From Firmicutes bacterium UBA994 (GTDB lineage Bacteria > Bacillota > UBA994): a DNA stretch of 21,814 nt. The notes under the pieces are model-generated. The model saw only the letters and a program-made list of their open reading frames with translations. It did not search any database and had not been told where the DNA came from. Location of the stretch: NCBI GenBank assembly GCA_002292025.1, contig DBBC01000082.1, positions 1,461-23,274 on the forward strand, read 5' to 3'. Position 1 is the first letter of the stretch. Every line of letters begins with the position of its first letter. A program made the position numbers and the translations under genes. Positions 5,740 through 13,415 of the stretch are shown here, in pieces.

Positions 5740-6897
5740 ATGAAGGTCATAAAAAACGCCAGCATCATCGTCGGGGACAGCATCCTTCCCAACGCCTGCT
5801 TGATTTTTGACGATGTAATTTTCGCGGTTGAAACTGACTGCGTCTCCGGGGAACAGGACTTCGAAGAAATCGTTGACGCTAGGGGCTGTTTTCTGTCTGC
5901 CGGGTTTATCGACATCCATTTTCACGGTCTGGCGGGACTCGACACAATGGATGAAAACCGCGAAAGTCTGCTCAGAATGAGCGAACTTCTTCCCCAAACG
6001 GGAGTCACTTCTTTTGTGCCCACCACGCTCACCATGCCCCAGAAACGCATTGAAACTGCTCTGGCAAACATTAGCATGGCGATGCGCATGGCTAAGGGAG
6101 CAGAAATCCTCGGCTGCCACTTGGAGGGCCCCTTCATAAACCCCGCGGCTGCTGGCGCACATATGGCAGCGCAAATCGTTGGTCTGGATTTTGCCAAGGT
6201 GGCCCCCTATGCGGACGTTATAAGGATTGTAACGCTAGCCCCCGAAATGCTTGGGTCTGCCGATTTAGTGCGAGAATGCCGCAGGCACAGTATTGTCGTT
6301 TCGGTCGGACACACCAAGGCTTCTTATGAAGAAGCCCTTACTGCGGTTGACAACGGAGCTACGTTGTTTACTCACCTATTTAATGCTATGCCCCCCCTCC
6401 ACCACAGATACCCGGGGGCTGTCGGCGCGGCTTTGGACAGCGATGCCTACGCGGAGCTCATTGCCGACAATGTCCACCTTCACCCGGCAATCCAGAGAAT
6501 GGCGCTAAGGGCTAAGGGTGTAGACAGGATTATCTTAGTCACAGATTCCACTATGGCCTGCCTGCCAGAGGGGGTCTATTCCCTAGGAGGACAGGAGGTT
6601 TTGGTGAGCTCCGACGCCGCGAGACTTCGAGATAACACTTTGGCAGGAAGTGTGCTGGCCTTAAACCAAGCCGTTAAAAATATCGCTAAAAACACCGGTC
6701 TTTCGCTGGCCAAGGCGGTAAGTTTAGCAACCTCCAATCCCGCAAAACTCTTAAATGTTGACCGGCAAAAAGGGCGACTGGCTCAGGGCAAAGACGCAGA
6801 TTTAACAGTTTTTGACGCGGATTTAAACATCTATTACACCTATGCCAAGGGGCGACAGGTCTACAGGCGGAGTCAACATGCGCATCCACATAGTTAG
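5740..6897 (+). CDS. nagA: N-acetylglucosamine-6-phosphate deacetylase
   Basis: NagA removes acetate from GlcNAc-6-P to give GlcN-6-P, in the cytoplasm. The amidohydrolase features are in place: FIDIHFHG with the metal-binding HxH (H60, H62), LEGPFINP (E129), GHTKASYEEA (H191), THLFNAMPPLHHR (H212), and the catalytic Asp in ILVTDS (D269). The end SNPAKLLNVDRQKGRLAQGKDADLTVF is typical. The start at 5740 is set by AGGAGA nine bases upstream; the frame is open back to 5710 without a site. The 385-aa length is normal. First gene of the plus arm, overlapping nagB by 20 bases. Regulation is likely by the GntR operator about 120 bases upstream. Confidence 0.97.
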   Translation: MKVIKNASIIVGDSILPNACLIFDDVIFAVETDCVSGEQDFEEIVDARGCFLSAGFIDIHFHGLAGLDTMDENRESLLRMSELLPQTGVTSFVPTTLTMPQKRIETALANISMAMRMAKGAEILGCHLEGPFINPAAAGAHMAAQIVGLDFAKVAPYADVIRIVTLAPEMLGSADLVRECRRHSIVVSVGHTKASYEEALTAVDNGATLFTHLFNAMPPLHHRYPGAVGAALDSDAYAELIADNVHLHPAIQRMALRAKGVDRIILVTDSTMACLPEGVYSLGGQEVLVSSDAARLRDNTLAGSVLALNQAVKNIAKNTGLSLAKAVSLATSNPAKLLNVDRQKGRLAQGKDADLTVFDADLNIYYTYAKGRQVYRRSQHAHPHS

Positions 6898-7627
6898 AGA
6901 TTATGCCGAGATGAGCCGCCTAGCAGCGCGGGTCGTGGCCGAGGAAATAACCCTTAGGCCGCGCAGCGTCCTAGGCCTAGCCACCGGCGAGACCACCCTA
7001 GGGCTGTATCAGGAGCTTATCCGTCTGCACTGGGAAGAAGGCCTTGATTTTTCGGAGGTAAGGACGTTTAACTTAGACGAGTACATCGGCGTTCACCCTG
7101 AGGATTCCACCAGCTACAGCTACTACATGACACACAATTTTTTTCGCCACATTAACCTAGAGCCAGCAAACACTTTTTTGCCAAATTCTTTGGCAGCTGA
7201 TATTGAAACGGAGTGCCTAAGCTACGAACAAAGGATTGACGCGAGCGGTGGCATTGACCTCCAAGTACTGGGCATTGGACAGAATGGCCATATTGGCTTT
7301 AACGAACCGGGGACAGACTTTGCCCAGCCCACCCACCCTGTACAACTTGCTGATTCCACTATTGAAAGTAATGCCCGCTTTTTCCCCTCCCCGAACGAAG
7401 TGCCACGCTTAGCCATTAGCATGGGGTTAGGCACTATCATGAAGGCTAGGAAAATACTGCTTCTCGCCCACGGCAGCCATAAAGCCGACGCCATTTACAG
7501 CTTGGTATGCGGTGCGATTTCCCCAACTACTCCCGCCTCAGTCTTAAGGCTGCATCTAAACGTGCGGCTAATCTTAGAACAGAGCGCCGCGAGGTTAATA
7601 AGCGAATGCGCACAAAGAGAAAACTAG
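6878..7627 (+). CDS. nagB: glucosamine-6-phosphate deaminase
   Basis: NagB converts GlcN-6-P to fructose-6-P and ammonia, feeding the sugar into glycolysis. Motifs: VLGLATGETTLGLYQEL (phosphate loop, residues 31-47), FNLDEYIGV with D67 and E68, and LGIGQNGHIGFNEPG with catalytic H138 and E143. The Asn before GH is usual in Gram-positive NagB, where E. coli has Asp. 249 aa is a normal length for the Bacillus type, without the E. coli allosteric extension. The start is the ATG after GGCGGAG, 20 bases inside the end of nagA; the frame is open back to 6842 but that start has no site. Overlap with nagA indicates coupled translation. Confidence 0.97.
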   Translation: MRIHIVRDYAEMSRLAARVVAEEITLRPRSVLGLATGETTLGLYQELIRLHWEEGLDFSEVRTFNLDEYIGVHPEDSTSYSYYMTHNFFRHINLEPANTFLPNSLAADIETECLSYEQRIDASGGIDLQVLGIGQNGHIGFNEPGTDFAQPTHPVQLADSTIESNARFFPSPNEVPRLAISMGLGTIMKARKILLLAHGSHKADAIYSLVCGAISPTTPASVLRLHLNVRLILEQSAARLISECAQREN

Positions 7628-7645
7628 GACTAAATCTGAGGGAGA

Positions 7646-7685
7646 TTCACCACAGAGAGACAGAGCGCACAGAGACGGAGAAAGA
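7646..7685 (+). repeat. degenerate CACAGAG-type purine-rich repeat between nagB and ptsH
   Basis: Within the 131-base gap between nagB and ptsH, ACAGAG or CAGAG recurs four times (about 7652, 7660, 7669, with a degraded last copy), framed by TTCACC on the left and GAAAGAA on the right. The pattern is almost free of T. It is not coding in any convincing way, although short open frames run through it. The rest of the gap shows no convincing promoter or terminator. Confidence 0.5.
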
Positions 7686-7758
7686 AGTGTGCCCAGTGAC
7701 AAGAAACTGATTTGGTCCCGCTATGCCGGGTTAGGTTAATAGAGAGGGGATGAGCCGT

Positions 7759-8028
7759 ATGGTTGAAACGAGAACTGTGCTGACGAATAAATTGGGGCTA
7801 CACGCCCGCGCGGCTGCAATGTTAACTAAGGCCGCATCACAGTTTGCCTGTGCGGTCCAGCTTAAGGGCAACAACAGAACTGCTAATGCCAAGAGTGTCC
7901 TAAGGGTCATGGCCCTAGGCTTAGCAGTTGGTTCTGAGATCGTTATTACAGCCGAGGGAAGCGATGAAGTCGCTTGCCTCGACGCATTAACTGCCCTAAT
8001 TGAGAACAGGTTCTATGAAGACCAGTAA
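7759..8028 (+). CDS. ptsH: phosphocarrier protein HPr
   Basis: HPr carries phosphate from EI to EIIA proteins. The start at 7759 is set by GAGGGG nine bases upstream and by family numbering: it puts the phosphorylated histidine exactly at H15 (TNKLGLHARAAAML) and the HPr-kinase serine exactly at S46 (NAKSVLRVMALGL). The protein is 89 aa. Ser46 is typical of Firmicutes, where HPr-Ser-P works with CcpA in catabolite repression. H15 excludes the regulatory paralogue Crh. Position 18 is Ala where Pro is most common. It precedes ptsI by 23 bases and follows nagB by 131 bases, so it could be co-transcribed with nagAB or have its own unseen promoter. Confidence 0.96.
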   Translation: MVETRTVLTNKLGLHARAAAMLTKAASQFACAVQLKGNNRTANAKSVLRVMALGLAVGSEIVITAEGSDEVACLDALTALIENRFYEDQ

Positions 8029-8051
8029 TCTAACTGCTGGAGGAGCGAGCG

Positions 8052-9772
8052 ATGTATAGTCTTTCTGGCAGAGGCGTTGTGCTTGGCGTCGCCGTAGGCA
8101 AAGTCGTAAAATTAGCGAAGGATACAGGACCCGACCTTCGAGCTTATCTGCCGGGGACTGTAGACGAAGAAATCTCTAGATATCATTTAGCGTTTAGGCA
8201 GGCCAAGCAGGAAATTGCCGATCTAGTGGCAAGCGCGCAGGTTGCCGAGAATACTGACCAAGCTACCATTATGGAAGCTCATCTCAGCATCATATCAGAC
8301 CCCGAACTCAATGTGGGGATACTGGAGAACATTCGACTCGGTAAATCTGCGCCTCAAGCAGTTAAAGAGTCCTGCGACTCTGTTGCCGAGCTGTTTCTTC
8401 AGTTGAATGACGCATACCTGCGTGAGCGAGCGGCAGACGTAAGGGACATAGGGACGAGGTTAACGAACTTGCTGCTTGGAGTTCGGCCGCTTGAGTGTAA
8501 CGAAGAGGGGACTATCCTTTGCGCCGACGATGTTCACCCCTCCGTGGTCGCCAGCCTCCCCGAGGGCAAGGTTGTCGGCTTAATACTCGGGCATGGAAGC
8601 GAGACCACGCATGCGATTATCATCGCCAAGGCACGGGGATTGGTGACTGTGGTCGGTATCGAGGAAGACCAATTAGCAAATATCCCAGACGGGGCTCTGG
8701 TAGTACTGGACTCCTATAAAGGCGAGGTCATTGTGAGTCCATCTCCGGTCGTGCGGGCGGACTATCAGGGACTTGTCCTGCAGAAACGGCGCGAGATGCT
8801 GCACTATGCCGACAAAGCCCAGTCCCCTGCGTTAACGCGGGATGGCCGGAAGATACTTGTGGCTGCCAATATCGGTCATCCGAGCGAGATAGATGCCGCG
8901 ATGCTGGCCGGTGCCGAAGGGGTTGGCCTCTTTCGAACCGAGTTTGTCTTTATGGGCAGAGAAAATGTACCAAGCGAGGAAGACCAGTTTGCGGCGTATC
9001 GCTATGTAGTGGAAAGATGCAAAGAACATCTCTGTATTATCAGGACTTTAGATATCGGGGGCGATAAGCCTCTTTCATACTTGAATATACCGCCAGAAGG
9101 GAACCCCTATCTCGGCTTTCGCGCCATACGCATTTGTCTCAAGCGGACGGAGCTGTTCCGTACTCAAGTGAGAGCTATACTGAGAGCCAGCGCTTACGGA
9201 AACGCAGCCATTATGTTGCCGATGATAGCGGATAAGTCGGAGTTATTACAGGCGCGGGAGATCATTAATCAGGCGAGCTTAGAACTAGCAGCGGACGGGA
9301 TTAATGTGCCGGCAGAGATTCCCCTTGGTATCATGGTAGAAACACCAGCAGCCGCGTTGCTCGCGGAGGAGCTGGCTAAGGAGTGCGATTTCTTCAGCAT
9401 AGGCACAAATGACCTAACGCAATACACGCTGGCCGCTGAACGGGGTAACCAAATGGTGAGTTACTTGTACGATGCCCTACATCCGGCTGTACTCAGACTG
9501 ATTAGTATGACGGTGCAGGGGCGCAGAAGGAAGGTATTTGGGTGGGGGTTTGCGGAGAGCTAGCGGGCGATTGGCTCGCTGCTCCGTTACTCGTGTCCAT
9601 GGGGCTTACTGAGTTAAGCATGGGCGCAAGTTCAATTCCGCGCGTCAAAGAAGCCGTGCGGAACTGCTCTGCGGAAAGCAGTCTTTGGGGAGCCGTGCGG
9701 CGTCGGGAGAGCGCAAAGGAAGTTAGGGCCCTGCTAGAGGGAACAGCTAAGCTGACATGTGGCCGCACGTGA
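8052..9772 (+). pseudogene. ptsI: PTS enzyme I, interrupted by a one-base frameshift near 9518-9521
   Basis: EI autophosphorylates from PEP and phosphorylates HPr. The first frame (8052-9563, 503 aa) has the phosphohistidine region GHGSETTHAIIIAKARG (H187), then EGVGLFRTEFVFMGRE, RTLDIGGDKPLSYL and FSIGTNDLTQYTLAAERGN. After MTVQG it goes out of frame and stops at 9563. The missing end continues in the -1 frame to 9772: KEGIWVGVCGELAGDW with the catalytic Cys (about residue 501, E. coli C502), then LTELSMGASSIPRVKE. One extra G in GGGG (9518-9521) restores a 573-aa protein of normal length. The ATG has GGAGG eight bases upstream. Cause: real mutation, sequencing error in a G-run, or -1 slippage (GGG to GGG). 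The last 39 bases overlap truA tail to tail. Confidence 0.93.
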
Positions 9773-10504
9773 GTCGTACTCGACCGCAACGAGGTACAGC
9801 CCCTGGGCGGGGGCAGTGGTAAAGGTTAAGGGGCGGCGGCCGCTGCTCAGGGCCTCGGGCACGGCTGCCACAGGAGAACGGCCTTGGCCTACAGCCACCA
9901 GCGCCCCGACCATGTTGCGTACCATGCGATAGAGAAACCCTTTACCGGTAAACTCGATAGCGAGTGTGTCGCCTTCTCGATTAAGCTTCGCTGCACTTAC
10001 AGTGCGCATCGTGGTTTTGGCGCCGCTGCCGGAAGCAGAAAAAGCTCTAAAGTCATATGTGCCGACGAAAAGCGGCAGCGCGGCTTCCATGGCTGCCACA
10101 TCTACCTTAGTCCCAATCTGCCACACGCGGTGCCGCACCAGCGGGCTCGGCGCGTCGCGCAGCAGCAGGACATACCGATAAGTTTTCCCCGCGGCGGAGA
10201 ATCTAGCGTGAAAGTCATCCGGCACTTTCTCCGAGGCCAGCGCTTTTACATCTTCGGGCAGAAGCGCGTTGAGGGCTGCTGCCAGCCGCTGTGCGGGAAT
10301 AGAGCTGGCGGTGCTGAAGCTTGCTACCTGACCTAAGGCGTGTGCTCCCACGTCTGTTCGCCCTGCGCCGTCCACGCTTACCGCCTCGCCCGTCAGGCGA
10401 TGCAGCGCATGTTCGAGCGTGCCCTGCACTGTACGCAGACCCGGTTGTACTTGCCACCCCGCAAACTCTGTCCCGTCGTACTCAAGGGTGAGCTTGACCT
10501 TCAT
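9734..10504 (-). CDS. truA: tRNA pseudouridine synthase A (positions 38-40)
   Basis: TruA isomerises uridines 38, 39 and 40 in the tRNA anticodon arm. Seen: MKVKLTLEYDGTEFAGWQVQPG at the start, VDGAGRTDVGAHALGQV with the catalytic Asp (D51; the motif is most often GRTDAGVHA), and FTGKGFLYRMVRNMVGALVAVGQG. 256 aa, near the usual 245-260. The ATG overlaps the ecfT stop as ATGA, so translation is coupled; the frame is open to 10540 but starts there would sit inside ecfT. Last gene of ecfA1-ecfA2-ecfT-truA. Its 3' end overlaps the end of ptsI on the other strand by 39 bases, with no terminator visible between the two convergent units. Confidence 0.97.
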   Translation of the reverse strand: MKVKLTLEYDGTEFAGWQVQPGLRTVQGTLEHALHRLTGEAVSVDGAGRTDVGAHALGQVASFSTASSIPAQRLAAALNALLPEDVKALASEKVPDDFHARFSAAGKTYRYVLLLRDAPSPLVRHRVWQIGTKVDVAAMEAALPLFVGTYDFRAFSASGSGAKTTMRTVSAAKLNREGDTLAIEFTGKGFLYRMVRNMVGALVAVGQGRSPVAAVPEALSSGRRPLTFTTAPAQGLYLVAVEYDSRAATCQLSCSL

Positions 10505-11298
10505 AGGGCTAAGGCCACGACACCGACTGCCGTAAAACACATCGCAGCGTACAGGTCTAGGCGAGAGTAGGCAAGCACTTTATATTTGGTGCGCCCCTCG
10601 CCGCCGCGGTAGCACCGCGCCTCCATGGCCATGGCCAGTTCATCTGCCCTTCTAAAGGCAGAGATAAAGAGGGGTATCAGGAGAGGCAGCAGGCTCTTGG
10701 CCCGCTTAAGCAGTCCTCCGCTCTCAAAGTCGGCTCCACGTGCTAATTGTGCTTTCATGATTTTTTCTGCTTCCTCTAGTAGAGTGGGGATAAAGCGCAG
10801 CGCGATAGTCATCATCATGGCCAGCTCGTGAGCAGGTACGCCAAAGCGCCTAAGCGGCCGTAGAGCTAGTTCAATGGCATCGGTTAAGGCAATAGGTGAT
10901 GTAGTTAGTGTCAGTATGGAGGTCGACAGCACCAGCAGCACCAGTCGGAAAGCAAGCATAAACCCTTGGATAACGCCGCCTGAATAGATGCGGATAAACC
11001 AGAAAGATACGAGCTCCACACCTTCACGGGAGGTAAATACATGCAATACCACGGTCAGCGACAAAATCATGAGGATTGGCCGCAAGCCCCTGAGCACTAG
11101 CTTTATGGGAACCTCCGACAGCAAAACAATCCCTGCCGAAGCCAAAGCTAAAACTGAATAGGAAAGCCCTGTTCGCGCTATAAACAGAACAATAATATAG
11201 GCAAGTGCCAAGCCGAGCTTGGTGCGCGGGTCTAGGCGGTGCACTACGCTGGTGCCGGGAAAGTACTGTCCCAAGGTGACGTTTTGCAGCATGCTCAT
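10501..11298 (-). CDS. ecfT: energy-coupling factor transporter transmembrane protein EcfT
   Basis: EcfT is the membrane scaffold that links the two ATPases to interchangeable substrate-binding S-components for vitamins or metals. 265 aa. N-terminal GQYFPGTSVVHRLDPRTKL is the typical lead-in, followed by several hydrophobic segments. Two Ala-Arg-(Gly/Cys) coupling motifs lie in the cytoplasmic helices: KAQLARGADFE and MAMEARCYRGGEGRT, the second with Cys in the usual Gly place. Joined by 4-base ATGA overlaps to ecfA2 upstream and truA downstream. No S-component gene is in the window, so this is the shared (group II) type whose S-components lie elsewhere. Confidence 0.96.
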   Translation of the reverse strand: MSMLQNVTLGQYFPGTSVVHRLDPRTKLGLALAYIIVLFIARTGLSYSVLALASAGIVLLSEVPIKLVLRGLRPILMILSLTVVLHVFTSREGVELVSFWFIRIYSGGVIQGFMLAFRLVLLVLSTSILTLTTSPIALTDAIELALRPLRRFGVPAHELAMMMTIALRFIPTLLEEAEKIMKAQLARGADFESGGLLKRAKSLLPLLIPLFISAFRRADELAMAMEARCYRGGEGRTKYKVLAYSRLDLYAAMCFTAVGVVALAL

Positions 11299-12158
11299 GC
11301 CTCGCCACTCCTCTCACGCCAAGCTTCTACGATAAACCCGTGAGCTTCCGCTAGGGTCAGAGCTACGGCGGGCACGTTCCAGCCTGCCAGTCGCAAGCGC
11401 CGCAGAATTTCTGTGGCTTGGGGCACCCCTAGACCGATGCCAGAGAGGCTCTCAGCCGAGCAAAACACTTCGCGCGGCGGCCCGTCATGCAGCACCTCGC
11501 CCTCATGTATTACCACAATTCTGCTGACGAGGCGAGCTATGTCTTCCATGCTGTGCGATACCAGAATCACCGTGATGCCGCGTTCGCGGTGCAGAGCGCC
11601 GATGCGGGTCAGAATTTCGTCGCGTCCCCTTGGGTCTAGACCTGCCGTTGGCTCATCCAAAATCAGCACCTGCGGACGCATGGCTAAGACTCCGGCAATA
11701 GCGACACGCCGCATCTGCCCGCCGGATAGCTCAAACGGGCTTCTTTCTTTCATTTCCAGCGGCAGGCCTACGGTTAACATTGCTTCATCTACGCGCGCGG
11801 CAATTTCACTGGGGTCTAAACCTAGGTTCAGCGGCCCAAAGGCGATATCTGCCGCCACTGTTTCGGCGAACAACTGGTGCTCGGCAAACTGAAACACAAG
11901 CCCCACCATCTGACGTAAGGGCCGCAGCCGCACGCCTTTGTCGGTGGTGGTGACATCACCTACCCTAACTGTCCCCTGCGTGGGCTTGATTAAGCCATTG
12001 AGAAGCTGCACAAGAGTAGATTTGCCTGAACCTGTCTGTCCGATAATGCCGATAAACTCGCCGTCTGCGATCGATAGATTTATGCCGCGCAGCGCGTGGC
12101 GCTCAAAAGGTGTGCCGGGTGAGTAGGTAAAACTTACGTTATTTAGTTGAATTGGCAT
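11295..12158 (-). CDS. ecfA2: energy-coupling factor transporter ATPase EcfA2
   Basis: One of the two ATPases of the ECF motor. 287 aa. Walker A GQTGSGKST (residues 40-48), Q-loop FQFAEHQLF (Q91; the EHQLF form is typical of EcfA2), signature LSGGQ (145-149), Walker B VLILDEPTAGLD (E170) and switch histidine in SHS (H203). The C-terminal part after about 225 is the ECF-specific dimer region. It overlaps ecfA1 by 16 bases and ecfT by 4 (ATGA), so the three motor proteins are translated as a coupled set. No strong Shine-Dalgarno is seen inside the end of ecfA1. Confidence 0.96.
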   Translation of the reverse strand: MPIQLNNVSFTYSPGTPFERHALRGINLSIADGEFIGIIGQTGSGKSTLVQLLNGLIKPTQGTVRVGDVTTTDKGVRLRPLRQMVGLVFQFAEHQLFAETVAADIAFGPLNLGLDPSEIAARVDEAMLTVGLPLEMKERSPFELSGGQMRRVAIAGVLAMRPQVLILDEPTAGLDPRGRDEILTRIGALHRERGITVILVSHSMEDIARLVSRIVVIHEGEVLHDGPPREVFCSAESLSGIGLGVPQATEILRRLRLAGWNVPAVALTLAEAHGFIVEAWRERSGEA

Positions 12159-13021
12159 AAAGAGTCAACCAGCTGGGCTGCTGTAAGAATGCCCTCGGGC
12201 AAGGACAGCCCACTCCTTATCAGTTCTTTTGCTAATTTAGCAGCCAGAGGAACATCTAACCCCAGAGATTCTAGGAGTTCAGGCTGGGCAAAAACTTCCG
12301 CGGGGGTACCGGAAGCCACCACCCGCCCTTCGTCCATTACTATAACGCGATGCGCGAGCACTGCTTCGTCCATGTGGTGTGTAATGAGCACGGTTGTCAT
12401 TTTGGCTATGCTCCGCAGCGCGAGAATAGTCTCGATAACTTCGGCACGCCCCACAGGATCGAGCATGGCGGTAGCTTCATCAAGGACCAAAAGCTTGGGA
12501 TGCATGGCCAAAACTCCGGCAATGGCCACTCTCTGTTTCTGCCCGCCAGAAAGCAAGTGCGGAGCGTGATGCCTAAGGGCCAGCATATTCACTTGCCTAA
12601 GCGCAGCATCCACTCTTTCGGCAATTTCCGGCGTAGGCACACCGAGGTTTTCCGGGCCGAAGGCCACATCCTCGTCAATCACTGTGGCCACGATCTGGTT
12701 GTCGGGGTTCTGAAAGACCATGCCTACTGCCTGCCGAATACTCCACAGCAAACCTGTGTCTCGTGTATCCATGCCTAAAACCAGAACTCGCCCTTCCGTG
12801 GGCAGCAGTATCGCGTTAAAATGCTTGGCGAGAGTGGACTTGCCCGAGCCATTGCGCCCGATGATGGCGACGAAGTCTCCCTCCTCAATGCGGATATCTA
12901 TGCCGCCGAGAGCATGAGTGTCACCCTCGTGTCCGCGGTAAACATGATGAAGCCCCTTGGTCTCAATGATGCCCGCCGCCCCCTTAATTTGCGTACCAGA
13001 ATTCAGCTCGACGCATTGCAT
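12143..13021 (-). CDS. ecfA1: energy-coupling factor transporter ATPase EcfA1
   Basis: The partner ATPase, 292 aa. Walker A GRNGSGKST (55-63), Q-loop VFQNPDNQIV (Q104), signature LSGGQKQR (157-164), Walker B LLVLDEATAMLDP (E182; the DEATAMLD form marks EcfA1) and ITHHMDEA. About 17 residues precede the usual family start (GIIETKGLHHVY). The ATG at 13021 has GGAG only one base away, a poor spacing, and no better in-frame start is visible, so the start is not secure. It follows the rplQ terminator by about 20 bases, leaving no room for a promoter in the gap; expression probably depends on read-through or a promoter inside rplQ. Confidence 0.95.
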   Translation of the reverse strand: MQCVELNSGTQIKGAAGIIETKGLHHVYRGHEGDTHALGGIDIRIEEGDFVAIIGRNGSGKSTLAKHFNAILLPTEGRVLVLGMDTRDTGLLWSIRQAVGMVFQNPDNQIVATVIDEDVAFGPENLGVPTPEIAERVDAALRQVNMLALRHHAPHLLSGGQKQRVAIAGVLAMHPKLLVLDEATAMLDPVGRAEVIETILALRSIAKMTTVLITHHMDEAVLAHRVIVMDEGRVVASGTPAEVFAQPELLESLGLDVPLAAKLAKELIRSGLSLPEGILTAAQLVDSLCQFN

Positions 13022-13042
13022 GCTCCAGCAAATTCATGACCT

Positions 13043-13076
13043 AAAAAAGAAAGCCGGTGGCGTTAATCCACCAGCT
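13043..13076 (-). terminator. intrinsic terminator overlapping the rplQ stop codon
   Basis: On the minus-strand RNA AGCTGGTGG (13068-13076) pairs with CCACCGGCT (13052-13060), nine pairs including one G-U, with a 7-base loop holding the rplQ TAA. TTTCTTTTTT follows. The 5' arm is rplQ coding sequence (Glu-Leu-Val-Asp). It marks the end of the ribosomal transcript or an attenuator before the ecf genes. Confidence 0.85.
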
Positions 13077-13404
13077 CAATAATCGCCTGCGGTGCGGTAT
13101 CGCCGCGCCGCACGTCGGTTTTTATGATGCGAGTGTACCCACCCTCGCGTGAAGTGTATTTGGGTGCAATTTCCTTAAACAACTTGGTTACTACGCTCTC
13201 ATCAAACAGATAGCTCAGCGCTTGGCGCCTAGCGTGCAGATCCCCGCGTTTCCCAAGCGTTATCAGTTTTTCGCTGATGCGTTGGACTTCCTTCGCCCGC
13301 GTCTCGGTCGTTTCCATGCGCCCCTGACGCAACAAAGCTGTCGCTAAGTTGCGCAACATGGCGCGCCGGTGGTTCGTCCGCCGCCCTAGTTTGCTGTAAG
13401 ACAT
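13063..13404 (-). CDS. rplQ: 50S ribosomal protein L17
   Basis: L17 is a large-subunit protein near the exit-tunnel rim. 113 aa, the short Firmicutes form. The start SYSKLGRRTNHRRAMLRNLATAL, the TTETRAKEVQR stretch and the end GGYTRIIKTDVRRGDTAPQAIIELVD are diagnostic. The ATG has GGGAG about nine bases upstream. It starts 11 bases after the rpoA stop, the usual order. The last codons form one arm of an intrinsic terminator, so coding sequence and RNA structure overlap here. Confidence 0.98.
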   Translation of the reverse strand: MSYSKLGRRTNHRRAMLRNLATALLRQGRMETTETRAKEVQRISEKLITLGKRGDLHARRQALSYLFDESVVTKLFKEIAPKYTSREGGYTRIIKTDVRRGDTAPQAIIELVD

Positions 13405-13415
13405 GTGCTCACTCC

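Noticed and set aside
5701..6174. 157-codon minus-strand open frame inside nagA
   Set aside because: Antisense to a well-conserved nagA, no binding site, no family resemblance.
7759..8028. Crh (catabolite repression HPr-like) as identity of the HPr gene
   Set aside because: His15 is present and the gene precedes ptsI; Crh lacks this histidine.
13021..13062. Vitamin riboswitch ahead of the ecf genes
   Set aside because: The rplQ-ecfA1 gap is only 41 bases and is mostly terminator. There is no room for an aptamer.
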